From Epiperipatus broadwayi (Eukaryota; Onychophora; Udeonychophora; Euonychophora; Peripatidae): DNA of 64,000 nucleotides. The position numbers and the translations under genes were made by a program. Under the pieces are notes generated by a model, which worked only from the letters and a program-made list of their open reading frames with translations, made no database searches and was not told where the DNA came from. Below are positions 47,297-58,820 of the stretch, piece after piece. Every line of letters begins with the position of its first letter. Position 1 is the first letter of the stretch. The stretch is from positions 7,979,852 through 8,043,851 of the forward strand of contig JAQFVV010006220.1 in assembly GCA_028023455.1 (NCBI GenBank), given 5' to 3'.

Positions 47297-47351
47297 AATC
47301 TGGACCAACTGGTGAGTGCTGGTTTAGCATGAAATACAGATATTGGTGATT
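47297..47351 (+). ncRNA. hammerhead ribozyme, right arm, one core change
   Basis: Same 55-nt layout as the other full copies, with stem I ACCAA/TTGGT and AATC/GATT, stem II GTGCTG/TAGCAT, GAA, and stem III AT-ACAG-AT. The core reads CTGGTGA (47309-47315), an A-to-G change at the invariant A6, which should abolish cleavage. Confidence 0.75.
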
Positions 47352-48480
47352 ATTTATCTTTTCTACTTGTAGGTAGTCATGTGTATCAGTTGCACGAGAT
47401 AGTGTGGATAGTTGGTGGGTGCTTAAAAGTCTGAGTTCAAATCCCCTATATTTACAATTAAGGCTCCAGGTTTGTGATGAGTGCCTGGTTTTCAAATATC
47501 AGCTAGGTAGACAACTTCAGCAAAATATTTACTTAATATTGATTTCTGATCCTTTAAAAATATTTTAATTTTTTATTCTAAGTTTACACAAATATGTCAA
47601 AACTTTTCCTCTTGAAAACCAATTGACATGTGATAATACCTATTTATGAACTGAATGCATTTCATCACACATTATGTTAAAAGATACCAATTTTTATAAC
47701 ACTCTTTCAAATATACAAACTGATTAAGAATATAATGTAAATTTTCATTCACATTTTTGTTTGCTAATTGTTCCTGATAAAAAAAAAATAGTGAATTACT
47801 AACTAATCTGTGTGAACAACTTTCCTTATATATACAACTAAGTCCTTATTCTTTCCTGTCATGGCCACAGCTCCATCAGAACAAATTTATTGCAAAGTAG
47901 GAATTGATATTTTAAAAAATTTCTCCTGATATTCTAACAATATAGTAATTCTTCCTATATAATTTTAGAAATAAAATCAACATATTTAACATAAACTAAT
48001 AATATTGCATCATTTGATACATCTGTAAATTCATCCAATTGAATAGCATAAAACTAAGATTTCTGTAATTTTTGCACTAATTACAATTCAATGTCATTAG
48101 ACAAGTTGATTATTCAGTGACTGATAGTGTCATTTGATATGAGATTAGCATTAATCTTTACTTCAAATTCTTTAGCAAATAATTCACTACAAACATCATT
48201 CATACAACACTTTAATAACATTTCTCCAATATTATACACTTTCTTGCATTTAACAATATACAAAGCTGCCAAATAAGAACATTTCAACAATTTTTTATTA
48301 GTAAATATAAATTTTGTTAAATTTGATCTTACTTATTTTTAATTCATTATGTTTTCTTAAAAAGAAATCCTTAGATTTATCTTTATATTGGCTGTAATTT
48401 GTTTCTAAATGTCTCATTAATTTGTGTTCATTGAAGTGTCAACCAATATATTGATAATACATTATGGTAAATCTTTTTTT

Positions 48481-50731
48481 TAAATATAATAATAATACTG
48501 TTTATTAAAATAAATACATTCATTGCATTCATTCATTTAAATACAGGTCAAAATATATTTACACAAATACAAATGTCGTTCTTCTCCTATTAAGTCTTAG
48601 TTGTGCTTCTATGTAGAAGAAAATTTTTATAACATTTTAGATATTGTAACTGTCAGAATTGCACAGCCCACATGAAAATCACCCGAGAGCAATCCACATG
48701 TGCATTCCACCTTGTGACATTACAGAATACCAACTTTTTCCATTACAGCCTGTTAAGGTCAGGGAGAAAACAAGAGACTAACTATTTAAGTTATTGGTTG
48801 CAAATAAAGATGACAAACTTCCAAAAATAATGAGATAACCCTGTATATACAACCCAAACACACATTGGTGTGACTTTAGTTAATTAATTTATACATTAAT
48901 TTATGGTGAATAAATCTTTCTAATTTTATTATTTTAACTTATGCACAGATATAGTATACAGTGATATAAAGATTCGAAACAAATGATTGATAGTAGCTAA
49001 TTAAAAATATTATTTAAGTTAATTATTTGAATGGATTCCAATCTACTGCACAGACACCTAACTGTTCTGAACTCTCACATGTGCTGTACATAGAACAAGC
49101 TTATAAACTAAGAATGCTCTTACAAATTTACCGCTGCAGTCAATTCTAGGCCATGATATTAGTATACAATAAATAAAATAATTGTAAAATACATGAAATC
49201 ACATCTGTATTACAATAATATCTATGTAAGAGCAAATACATGTGATAATTGTATGCTTATGGTAGGAATATAATCGTCTACCATGTGTATAGCATACAGC
49301 GATTAGCAGTCACATACATATCACTATGACATGTATGAAGTAAAATAGATGGCATGTAGTAAGAATTGATCATCTATTATGCATCACTGTTTAAATAAGA
49401 AATAATTATAAGAGATCAACAGTTGCAAATAATATTACATCATCTAATACTAATGTGCTACATGAGAATAAATTGCAGATGCAACTCAAGACCTGAATTG
49501 ACAACCATCCATTTTTATCAATAATACTACTTCAAAATATAAAAATAGTTAGCTCAAACTTACATCTATTTAACATAAAACTTAATCTAGCTTGTCAATG
49601 CAGCATGACTGCTTTCAATGCATAATTTATAGATTTACTGAGTTAACATATTATTATTAAATAAATAAAGTGGAAATATCTGATTGGCATATCAACATTT
49701 AATAGCATGGCAAGAGATCATGATTATAAGCTAATTGCCTTTTGTAGATTAATTTTTATGTGCTTATTGCCTATTAAATAGTGGCATGATAAAGAGACCA
49801 AACTACCATCTCTTGCCATATCTGCTTGTAAACAGACTAAAAATAAATCCTTATTCATTAACATATTTCATTAGATCAGAGTTAATAATTAAGCAAATAT
49901 TAGTTAAAAGTTATACTTATTCTTTCAACTCAACAGTTCATATTCAGTATTTAGGTATTTGCAGAGGTGATTGTTTACCATACCTATGGTGGATGAAGAT
50001 TTAATCGATATTCAGACTTTATTAAAATGGTTCAGCAGTGATTTCATCTTAGCCTAATGGCTGATTCTTCTGGTGGCACTGGACATCAGCTTTTTACTTA
50101 TTTCAGATGGATATATAGTGGACACATGTTCGGACAGTTTCTTCTGATGTTGATCAGGACTCATCGATGAGTTTACAGCCTACTGTCTGCTAGCTTGACA
50201 GAGTCAGGCAGATCATGGTTTAGTACAGCTGGCTGGAACTAAAAGATTAATTAACTGACAAAATAACAGCATAGGATAAATCCTGGAAGGATCTAAGAAT
50301 TAATTCAAGCAGAATAATTGCAAGCACTTCAAATCATAAGCGAATTAAATCTTAAGCACTTCAAAATTATAAGAGGCAAATTTTTTTCTAGAATTCTTTT
50401 CAGCATTATTTATACGATTTGGACCTACCTTATCAGTAAAATTTGGATCCATCTTTTGTTATTTGAATCCTTTGATTTATTGGCTACAGATAATTGGATT
50501 ACTTTCAATGAGGTCTGAGTTTATTTATACAATATTCTACTTGCAAGTCCTTATTTTTGAGAGGGAATAACAGCCTTTTTAATCAAATTATTTATCTCTT
50601 TAAACTTAATCAAATAATTTGCTTACAAGTATTTTAATTACTTTTTTTAGAATATCATTTCCATTTTTTAATACCTTTTGCTTTTAAACTATTAGCTAAA
50701 ATTTATAATCTATTATCTTTCTCTTTTTATA
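48481..50731. other. AT-rich stretch without recognised gene
   Basis: No coding sequence is supported. A somewhat GC-richer block lies at about 48655-48770 and another at about 50035-50230; neither shows a domain or splice-framed exon. Short frames at 49786-50004 and 50318-50518 have no recognised features. Confidence 0.45.
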
Positions 50732-50749
50732 AACTTTAGAAAATATTTT

Positions 50750-50829
50750 TTTTTCTCATGTGTCATAGCATCAGCCGGGAAGCGAACCCGCTAAAGCAGT
50801 CGCTGACCTCTTGACCACCAATGCCTGAC
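50750..50829 (-). mobile_element. tRNA-derived SINE or retroposed tRNA fragment, 18-bp duplication
   Basis: AACTTTAGAAAATATTTT occurs at 50732-50749 and 50830-50847. Between them, the minus strand carries the A box TGGTCAAGAGG, a short middle, the strong B box GGGTTCGCTTCCCGG, and a T/A-rich 3' end. The spacing between boxes is too short for a normal tRNA, so it is a truncated or rearranged tRNA-like unit. The GC-rich box region stands out sharply from its surroundings. Confidence 0.8.
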
Positions 50830-51087
50830 AACTTTAGAAAATATTTTGTTCTTAAAACAAATTACTTTATAATTAATTAAGCCATATATATTTATCTGTG
50901 AATTTATAATACATATTTAATTTTTATTTATTAAATTTATTAAACTTTTTACTTTTTGTAATTTTTAACATTATCAACATGAAGTATATATATGTGTGCA
51001 TATATATAGATTCAATATTTACATGAAATTTTAAACATAATTATATAATAAAAATATTGATTATGTAGCATTAGTAACAATAGTAAA

Positions 51088-51212
51088 CTCTCCATACAAT
51101 AGTGTCACCAAGTGCAAGCCTTTGTAATCAATGGATGCAGGAAGGTTTGTGCATCCATTAATTATAGAGGCTTGTACTTTGGTGGCACTACTGTATGACG
51201 AGTTTTGCTATT
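51088..51212. mobile_element. short foldback element, family F, third copy
   Basis: About 125 bp. Left AACTCTCCATACAATAGTG and right CACTACTGTATGACGAGTT are inverted, and the interior GGATGCAGGAAGGTTTGTGC with GCATCCATTAAT continues the palindrome. It is a minimal version of the elements at 34077 and 36448. Confidence 0.7.
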
Positions 51213-51905
51213 ATTATTAGCAGCCTGTATAAGCATATAAAATAGTGATTGTGTAATCCTTTGACGGTTTTATATAGCATTAGACATTCATATTTTTTTT
51301 TATATACTAATTCTTCCCTCCCCCCCCTCTAATATATTTTTTAATTTGTTTTTTTATTTCCTTATAATGTTGCAATCTTCTTAATTCAATAGACAAATTA
51401 TTAAATAATTTAGGAACATAATGATTTCTTATTCTCACTTTTCTATTCTATTTGCAACTCCATTTTTATATTAGATTTGAAAATTAATTTATGGTGACAT
51501 AAATACATTTAAATACAAATTACTATTAATAGATATTATCTGGGAAAAATAATAATTATTAGAGGTATTTCATTTCTAATTTTTCATTAAAATTTAAAGT
51601 TAAATAAACATATTGTAATGGCAAACTATAACAAATCTGGACAGTTAGTGGGAACTACAAATTTAAAATTGCTATCAGAAGTGAAGTGAAAAAAAATAAT
51701 TGAAACATATATAGTTGCATGTGATGTGCTGCTATTCAAGGGCTTGCAGAATGCATGTACCTGCCAGCCTATGATTTGGATTCTTTACAGCGATGTACCA
51801 GGAAGCTCTACAATAATCTTCCATATCTCTCCTCCTTTTTTAATATTTCATCTGTCAGACAGAAACCGACCATTAGTGTTATATAATTTTTCTTTATTTC
51901 ATGAC
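51213..51905. other. AT-rich spacer
   Basis: No feature is supported. A moderately GC-richer part at about 51720-51800 has no domain. Confidence 0.45.
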
Positions 51906-51972
51906 CTATAAAAATTTTGGTGCGACCCAATATTGGGTTGTGACCCAGAAGTTGAGAAATGCTGCTATAAAA
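51906..51972 (-). mobile_element. hAT-type terminal fragment between 8-bp direct repeats
   Basis: CTATAAAA occurs at 51906-51913 and 51965-51972. The 51 bp between begin, on the minus strand, CAGCATTTCTCAACTTCTGG and continue with GGGTC...GGGTCGC. This resembles the CAG(T)GNTTCTCAACCT...GGGTCGCGACC ends of many hAT MITEs. The other end lacks a matching CAG terminus, so it is either an internally deleted copy or a solo end beside a chance repeat. Confidence 0.4.
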
Positions 51973-54900
51973 TACTTTTTTGACAGAAAAATTGACTCAA
52001 GCAAGAAATATTTGTCATATATAAAGATTTTTTTATTAAAAAATTTATTTTATCATGATGCATTTAGAATTACTTTATCATTTTATGAATTTATAAATAT
52101 ACCAAACTATACTAGGATACCATAAAAATTAATATCAATAATATCCAAATCATTATTTCTTAATTTATATAATGAAAGAATTATATAATGAATAATTTGA
52201 ATAATGAAAAAATTTTAATAGAGACTAAATATTTATAAAAATTATTGTAAATACTACAACTTATAATTAATTAAATAAAAATATCAATATTTTTTATTTA
52301 TGTTATGTAAGATTGCTGTGTTCAGTTGTGATATATTTACTAAAAATAAAGTATATATATATTCATTAAAATATCATTATTAGTAAGCAGCAAATAAAAT
52401 TATATATATATTATAAAAAATATTTTTAAAAAAAAAACTTAAAACAATTTCAAAAATAAAATAAAAATATTGTCATTTAAATTGTACTTCTTTAGAAAAA
52501 AAATGTTTTACTTACATTTATTTGTAATTTAATTTTCTTTTGCACTTGGACTTAGTCCCTCAACAGTTCTTTCCAATTTTGAAATCAAATGGAAGTCTAA
52601 ACTATATGATTTTCAGACACTAAAGTGTCATCCAAATTAATTAAAAGATTTTCACTGAAAACAATTTTTAATCATTTGCAAAAAACATTTAATCATATTA
52701 ATAAATGATTCTAAACACATTACTACATAATGTAAGTGATGAAACAAAAAATATTAGTTTTAAATAGCTTTGCAAGTAGAATTCAATTTTCCCTAAAAAT
52801 TTGAATTTTTTTTTTTAATAAAAAAAAATGATTGGAATAATCAATGTGTCATGCTTTTATAAGCTTTGCAAATTATCATTCTATTTAATTTAATCTTTCA
52901 CACACAAAGTATATTAAGTCAACAAATTGATAGGTATATTTTATTTTCAGATTTTTTATTTTTGTTGAAATAAATTAAGTTTTATATTCTACTTTCAATC
53001 CTTAAATTTTATATTTTTCATTCTAGACATGAATTCAATAAATGAAATTAATCTAAAAAATAAAATATTAATTTTTCAAATAAACAAAAACAATTCAGAA
53101 ACAGAAAAAAAATATAAGTAAATTATTAATTTAAAAAAAAAAAAGGCTTCACTTGTAAGTCTGTAAGCTATAAAAATGTTTAGGAGCCAATAATAATAAT
53201 ATTTTTCATATGTATCTTACTAAAGTATAATTTAAAGTAAGTGGAATTTTCTTTAAAAAATTAAAATCAATTAAATATTAGAATAATAGTTTTGACAGTT
53301 ATTGACAGAATATGTTTTTAACTTCTTTAGTCTCTGACATCCATAAAGTTGTGATTGACTAATTTGGTCTAAAAAGTTACAGAAATTCACTAAGTTATAT
53401 ATAAATAAAACTATTAAAAAAATTGATTTTATATCAACTAATTATTTTGTTTTCACATTATAAACAAAAGATAATGTAGCACACAGAGTCCTTTCAACTC
53501 TGTCCAATATGATCAAGAATTCCTTATTCATTTTTTTTGATTGAAAATACTATTTTTTTTTGCTTGAAATGCTTTTATTCTCAGTAGTTCCTGTCATCTA
53601 ATTATTATAGTTAGAACTAATAATTTTTATATGTATATAAAAAAAAAACACATTTTAAAATCAAAATTTCTAATGCTAGAAGTTGAAAGCAGATTCTAAC
53701 CATTATATCTGGCTATATGCAGGCAAACAGGAAAGCTCCAAATATGAAAACTTGATTTGAATTCTTTAGGATTAAGTTGAGCAAATATTTTTTTTTTTCT
53801 ATTTTAATTTATTTAATCAATCCTTCACTTTCTTAATATTGTTCCATCAAAATAGAATAAAAATTTACACTCTGTTTCAGGATAACAATTATTCATGCAA
53901 TATGTCACTTAATTGAAAAAAAAAAAAAAATCAATAAATTTTACAAACAGTTTTATTTACTTGAAAGTTTCTCTCTCTCTTTTTTTTTTTCTTAGTCAAA
54001 AATATAAAATAGCCTTGAATTTAATCAATAATTTCTGCAATTTGATCTAAAAGCCATTTTTGCATAAGAAAGTTTTATTTTATGTAAGAATGAATTACAA
54101 TTCCATTTTTCAAAAAATTAGATAAAATTAACATCACAATGCAAGTGTATTAAAAATTAAATGTAAGAAGCAATTTAATGATTCAACATTGAAATATAAT
54201 GCATATAGCTTTAGATACAACACAATTATTAAAATTCAATATATTTCACATTTATTATTTGCAAAAAAATATATGTGTGTATATATATAAAGTACACTAT
54301 ATAACTTTAAAACAAAAATTACATTTATTTAAAAAATCAAAGTTAATATTAATTAGATACAATAAGGTCTGGCACAATAAAAACTTATAAACAACAGAAC
54401 AACAATTTTTTTTTCTTTCACTATTTTCATGTGATATTTTTCTTCAATAAATTAACATTTATACAACAATGCAAATAAATATATATATAAAAGAAGCAAA
54501 AGAATAGCAGACATTTTTATTACATAAGATGTAATTATTAACATTACTTATCTTTTTCTATCTCTAGCAATGAAAATAATTGATTTTTTAAAAATATTCT
54601 CCTGGATATGTATGTTTAATGTAATAATTTTAGCCATGAACTATAAAAGTAGAATTTGAATACTGATAAATGTTGATGTAAAAAAATAAATTTAAAGAGA
54701 ACTTTTAGCAAAAAAAATGGGGAAAATCTAAGTGTTAAACATGAATTCACTAATGTAACAAATGCCATTGATTGAAATAGAAAATATTACAATGAGCAAT
54801 ATTGGCAAATATAACAACTATATGTATTATTTTCCAGAATATTTCAGTTTTGAGTAAAGCATCAGATGTCTTTATTACATTTTATGAGCTTATTTGTGTT

Positions 54901-55370
54901 TAGTTTTTCTTCCATAATTTGTTCATTTTTGCAAATTTTTTAAAAATTCTTTTCATACATATACAAAATAGAATTATTTCCAACAGCAAAAGTGCAGTAA
55001 AATGATGAAAATTTAAGTACTTAACATGAAACTGTTAAATTGAAAACCACATTTGGATAAAATAGAAAATATTACAATAGTGCTACTGGGAATATTGCAA
55101 CTATGATGCTTGTGATCTTACAGAATGTTCCACACCTTTATATGTAAAAATATTAATTTTAATTATGAGCCAGAAAATTAATCAAAATTTTGATCAGAAG
55201 TAGCAAGACTATTTCTCTAAATGAAAAAACTGTGAAACAGCAATTTAAGTTCTGAATATGGTATAGCTAAATCAAAAATAATAAATTAAAAATTGCATAG
55301 TTAATGAAAGAGATTTCCAGATTGGGTTAAGTTGTAATATCATGGAATAAAATACTTTTTTTTAGTTAAT
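51973..55370. other. AT-rich stretch without recognised gene
   Basis: No coding, RNA or element end is supported. It has a CT run near 53972-53982 and frequent A/T homopolymers. Confidence 0.5.
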
Positions 55371-55379
55371 ATGGATTAA

Positions 55380-55620
55380 TCAGAAGTACAAGGCAAATGA
55401 TAATGGCATTAAGGTAAGCATTTGTGAAAAGGCAATGCAATTTGTTTGAGGAAATTTTTGCTATGAATCTTAGTGAAAGTGATTTTCCTGTGGAAAAAAA
55501 TATACTTCTAGCAAAGTTTGATTTACTGGATTCAGGGAAAAAAAACATGTATTGCATAATATTACAGCACATGAAGATAATGTGCAGATAGAACTATTGC
55601 CGAACATTACCTCACAAAAT
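55380..55620 (+). pseudogene. possible pogo/CENP-B-type DNA-binding domain relic
   Basis: Mixed-frame reading gives CEKAMQF, MNLSESDF, and then HNITAHEDNVQIELLPNI (about 55550-55605), with stops between. The pattern K-A-x-x-F...W/F...F-x-x-R-H recalls the second helix-turn-helix of CENP-B/Tigger transposases. The key Trp and catalytic region were not found, so this is weak. Confidence 0.3.
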
Positions 55621-56869
55621 AACAGTTTAATGTAAATTGGTTTATATTTTTATTTTATGCTTTTAAAAGTTGAAATTGAGTAGTTAATTTTATATGTATT
55701 TTTATATTTATATTTTTAATTTTCCCTACTTAAATGGCTGATAATTTTGGTCTAAGTCATGAACTATAATAGATTAGCTCTAAATATGTGTACATATAAG
55801 CTACAATGAACAGATGATATAATGAATAAACTTCTGGAACCAATTAATTCATTATACAAGATGTTTGTTTTTTTTTAAATAAATTATCTTATGAAATGAA
55901 TAATTATTAGATTTTTTTTTTTTAAAAAAAATCTTATGAAATCATTATTTTGTTTTTACACAAAGTAAATAGGCATTTATTTATTTATGACAAATTTTAC
56001 TGCTTCAATTATTTCTGAAAATATTAGAACTTTTAAGAGAAAGTTGCAACAACAACAACAAAAACACTTTAAAATAAAATAAAAAATCAAAATGAGAAAA
56101 GATGGGCAGGGAGTTAAATCCTTTTTAAATGAAAAAAAAATATTATATCTTCCAAATGTAAGAATTAAAAGAGAAGATATGATTATTATTTTTTTAGTAA
56201 GATAAAAATATTCAAATTAAAAAAAAAAACGATATATGCAGATAAATATTTTATCAGAACCACAATTTTCAATGATATATGCCAAAAAAAAAAAAAAAGA
56301 CAAATCCATATTTCTATGGATTCAGAACAAAAAAAAAATGGATATTGAAAAATCTAATGGAGAGTTCACAATAATTTCTATTAGATTATATTGAATTTCT
56401 TTATTTTTAAATAGTAAACAAACTGTCAAAAACCTCTAAATTTGCTAACATGGAATTGATGTATATTGTTATAAATTCACACACTATGACATATATGAAC
56501 AATAAAAAACAAATCTAAATAATTACTCTCATATAAAATCAAACCTAAAAAAAAAACTATTACAAAATTAAACAGACAGCATCCAAATAATAAGTCAATA
56601 ATTATGTTAGTTTAGCAGATATAAAGTTTAAGGAAGTGAAATTCATACATGATAAACTTTACAAATTTTTAGATCAACTGGCTATGATTTGACATTAGTA
56701 GTGTTTATCTCTGGGCCATTTGAAAGGATAGGTAATAGCAAAGAAATTTAGGAATGTTGAACATGATTCAACACATTATAAAGTACTTACTATTGATACT
56801 ATTAAAAATAATGGTGGACATACTGAATAAAGTCTGTAAATAAAAGCTGTTTTTTTCCTCTTGCATATG
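55621..56869. other. AT-rich stretch without recognised gene
   Basis: Nothing supported. An AAC-type short repeat lies at about 56048-56062. Confidence 0.5.
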
Positions 56870-58400
56870 GTGTGGAATTAATGAAACATCACCAACAATT
56901 TCACAATCTTCCATAAGTCTTTTCTATCCATTACATTAATATTTAGCTACTCATGTTTTTCCTTTAGAGCACCAATCAATTTTTTTTCTACTTTTTTTCT
57001 CTTACTTTCCGTAGACTTTTCTTCATAATTCATGTTTTTTAATTATATGCCAAAACCATTTTCTCTTCTGTTTCAAAATTTCCATTACAAATATCATTAT
57101 TTTATTTACTCTTTTCAACACTTCAATATTATAAATCCTATTTTTCAATTTATAATATCCATTCTTCAAATCCAGAACTTAAGTTTTCAATTTTTTTTGC
57201 ACACCCAATTCTAATTAACCGTTTCTACTCCACACAAAGCAAAAAAAAAAAAAAAACCTTAATAAACTTTTAAAAAATCTGCAACGTTGACAGATCCATA
57301 AATAAATACTTTACCTTTATTAAAAGCCTACTTAGCAATTAAAATTCTATATCTAATACTTTTATCACTATTTCCATCATTAGATAAACAAATTTCTAAA
57401 TATTGAAAAGCATAACTATTGTAAAATTATTACTCATAATCTTTTATCATTATAATCATTATTTAGATTCAGATGTATTGATTTTCAAATGATTTACAAA
57501 TTTCATCAATTCTAATTAATAATTTGTTAAAATCATTCTTGGTCTCTGCAAGCATTCCCATATCACCAGCAAAATTGTTACAATGAACCCAACTAATCTT
57601 AATACTAACAGCACATTTATCAATGTCATATTCACTGATCTCTCATTTTCAAAATATTTAATAAAATAAACTCTATAAAAAATCTCAACATCACTAAAAC
57701 AATACAATCCTTATCACTTCCCATTGCATCTCTTATTTCTACACTCTTTCTGAATCCATATACTTATTACAAATGTCTATTCAATATTTTCAATAAAACT
57801 TTAGTTGCATGTAATATTGAATTCACTAGTCTAAAATCATCTCATTTTATGGACTCCAGTATTTTCTTTACAATTGTTAAAACAAGTCTACTGGTTATTT
57901 TTCTTAATTCATTCATTACATTATAAAAATTAATTAATTCTTTTAAATATTACACTCCAAAATTGTATCTAGATTTTCATTAATTCCCTGCATTTTGTTC
58001 AACTATAGCTTTTTAAAATTATTGGATAATTTATTACATTCATTTTCTATTTAAAAAAAAATAATGAATATTTTTTTCTATTACACAAATTATTTATAAA
58101 TGTTTCTCATTTTTTTATTATATTTATCATTTCTAAAAATTAAACTACATTTACTTTGAAATTCTTCTATTTCATTATATTTCTCTTTATTTGCTACATA
58201 TTTCAATTCATTATTAAGCTTTCTATATATGCTTTTACTTCAAATAAAATGCATAACTTTTCACTTTCTTAATAATATTATTGTTAATTTTACCATTCAA
58301 TAAATTTAAAATGTTTTCCTCTACACCATTTTTTAATTTGTTAATTTTTTAAATATCTTTTTTTTTTCATCCTTGGTTTAGAAATTCTTGCACTCTTAAA
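56870..58400 (-). pseudogene. decayed LINE reverse transcriptase
   Basis: The minus strand reads WVHCNNFAGDMGMLAETKND, then FNKLLIRIDEICKSFE (57516-57610 and onward). This matches the non-LTR RT palm (YADDxxLLAET...L...W), with the first catalytic Asp changed to Gly. Upstream (higher coordinates) pieces such as MDSERV and EMQWEV and downstream FIYGSVNVA (like the LLYGSETW segment) support a LINE. It is too broken for clade assignment. Confidence 0.5.
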
Positions 58401-58624
58401 TTTAAGTCTCAATTCTGCTAAAACTAAATTGTGGGTCGGATTTATGTTAGTCCAGGATATGCATATGAATACTTTTTGCTATATCAGAATCTAATCTAAA
58501 TCAATATATAATTGAGTTATATAAAGTTGCCATCATTAATTGATGAGTTAATGATTTGCATAAGCAAAACAAGCATCATATGAAGCATTGATTTATTTTA
58601 AATAAAGATCAAAATATTTAATCT

Positions 58625-58820
58625 TTTAAACAACCCACTGTAGGGCAAAAGCCTAGTAACACCTCTGCATAGAAAAATGAAGAAAGCATTATCTATCAGA
58701 CTAACCAATTGCTGGATAGTGAAGCCTAAAGTGTTGCCATCTAGCAAAGAATAGATAGCTATCCAGTCACTAATATTGAATGGTTGGCTAACTGATTTGG
58801 AATCTGATCATGGGAATGGC
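58625..58820 (+). repeat. fragment of a dispersed repeat (GGGCAAAAGCC family)
   Basis: It shares CCACTGTAGGGCAAAAGCCT with the copy near 37590, followed by ACCTCTGC and a body with GATAGCTATCCAGTCACTAA. No ends or target duplication were identified. Confidence 0.4.

Larger units (their letters stand above)
46935..47495. mobile_element. palindromic hammerhead retroelement, second full copy
   Basis: 561 bp flanked by ATATCAGCTAAGTAGA (46919-46934) and ATATCAGCTAGGTAGA (47496-47511), a 16-bp duplication with one change. Left arm 46935-47185 is inverted relative to right arm 47205-47450; a 45-nt tail (GGCTCCAGGTTTGTGATGAG and on) is present only at the right. Each arm carries a hammerhead and a tRNA-like segment. 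It sits inside the hAT relic, so it inserted after that element was fixed. Confidence 0.88.
46400..48480 (-). pseudogene. hAT transposase relic (ZBED5/SCAND3-like), split by a palindrome
   Basis: Minus-strand reading: KDKSKDFFLRKHNEL (about 48395), ending of the DDE-first block, then CSDGAVAMTGKNK (about 47878-47840). Next is a middle part with ELRIKIKIFLKDQKSILSKY and FAEVVYLADI (to 47500). After the insertion it resumes FSLINNIKFVNAGK, then MWLRNECKSNNLT (about 46700) and NVIKLLLSFVMTY (about 46530). This is the order of hAT-derived transposases with CxDGAPAMxG and a C-terminal dimerisation domain. Many stops. The frame continues on both sides of the palindrome, which proves a later insertion. 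Confidence 0.8.
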
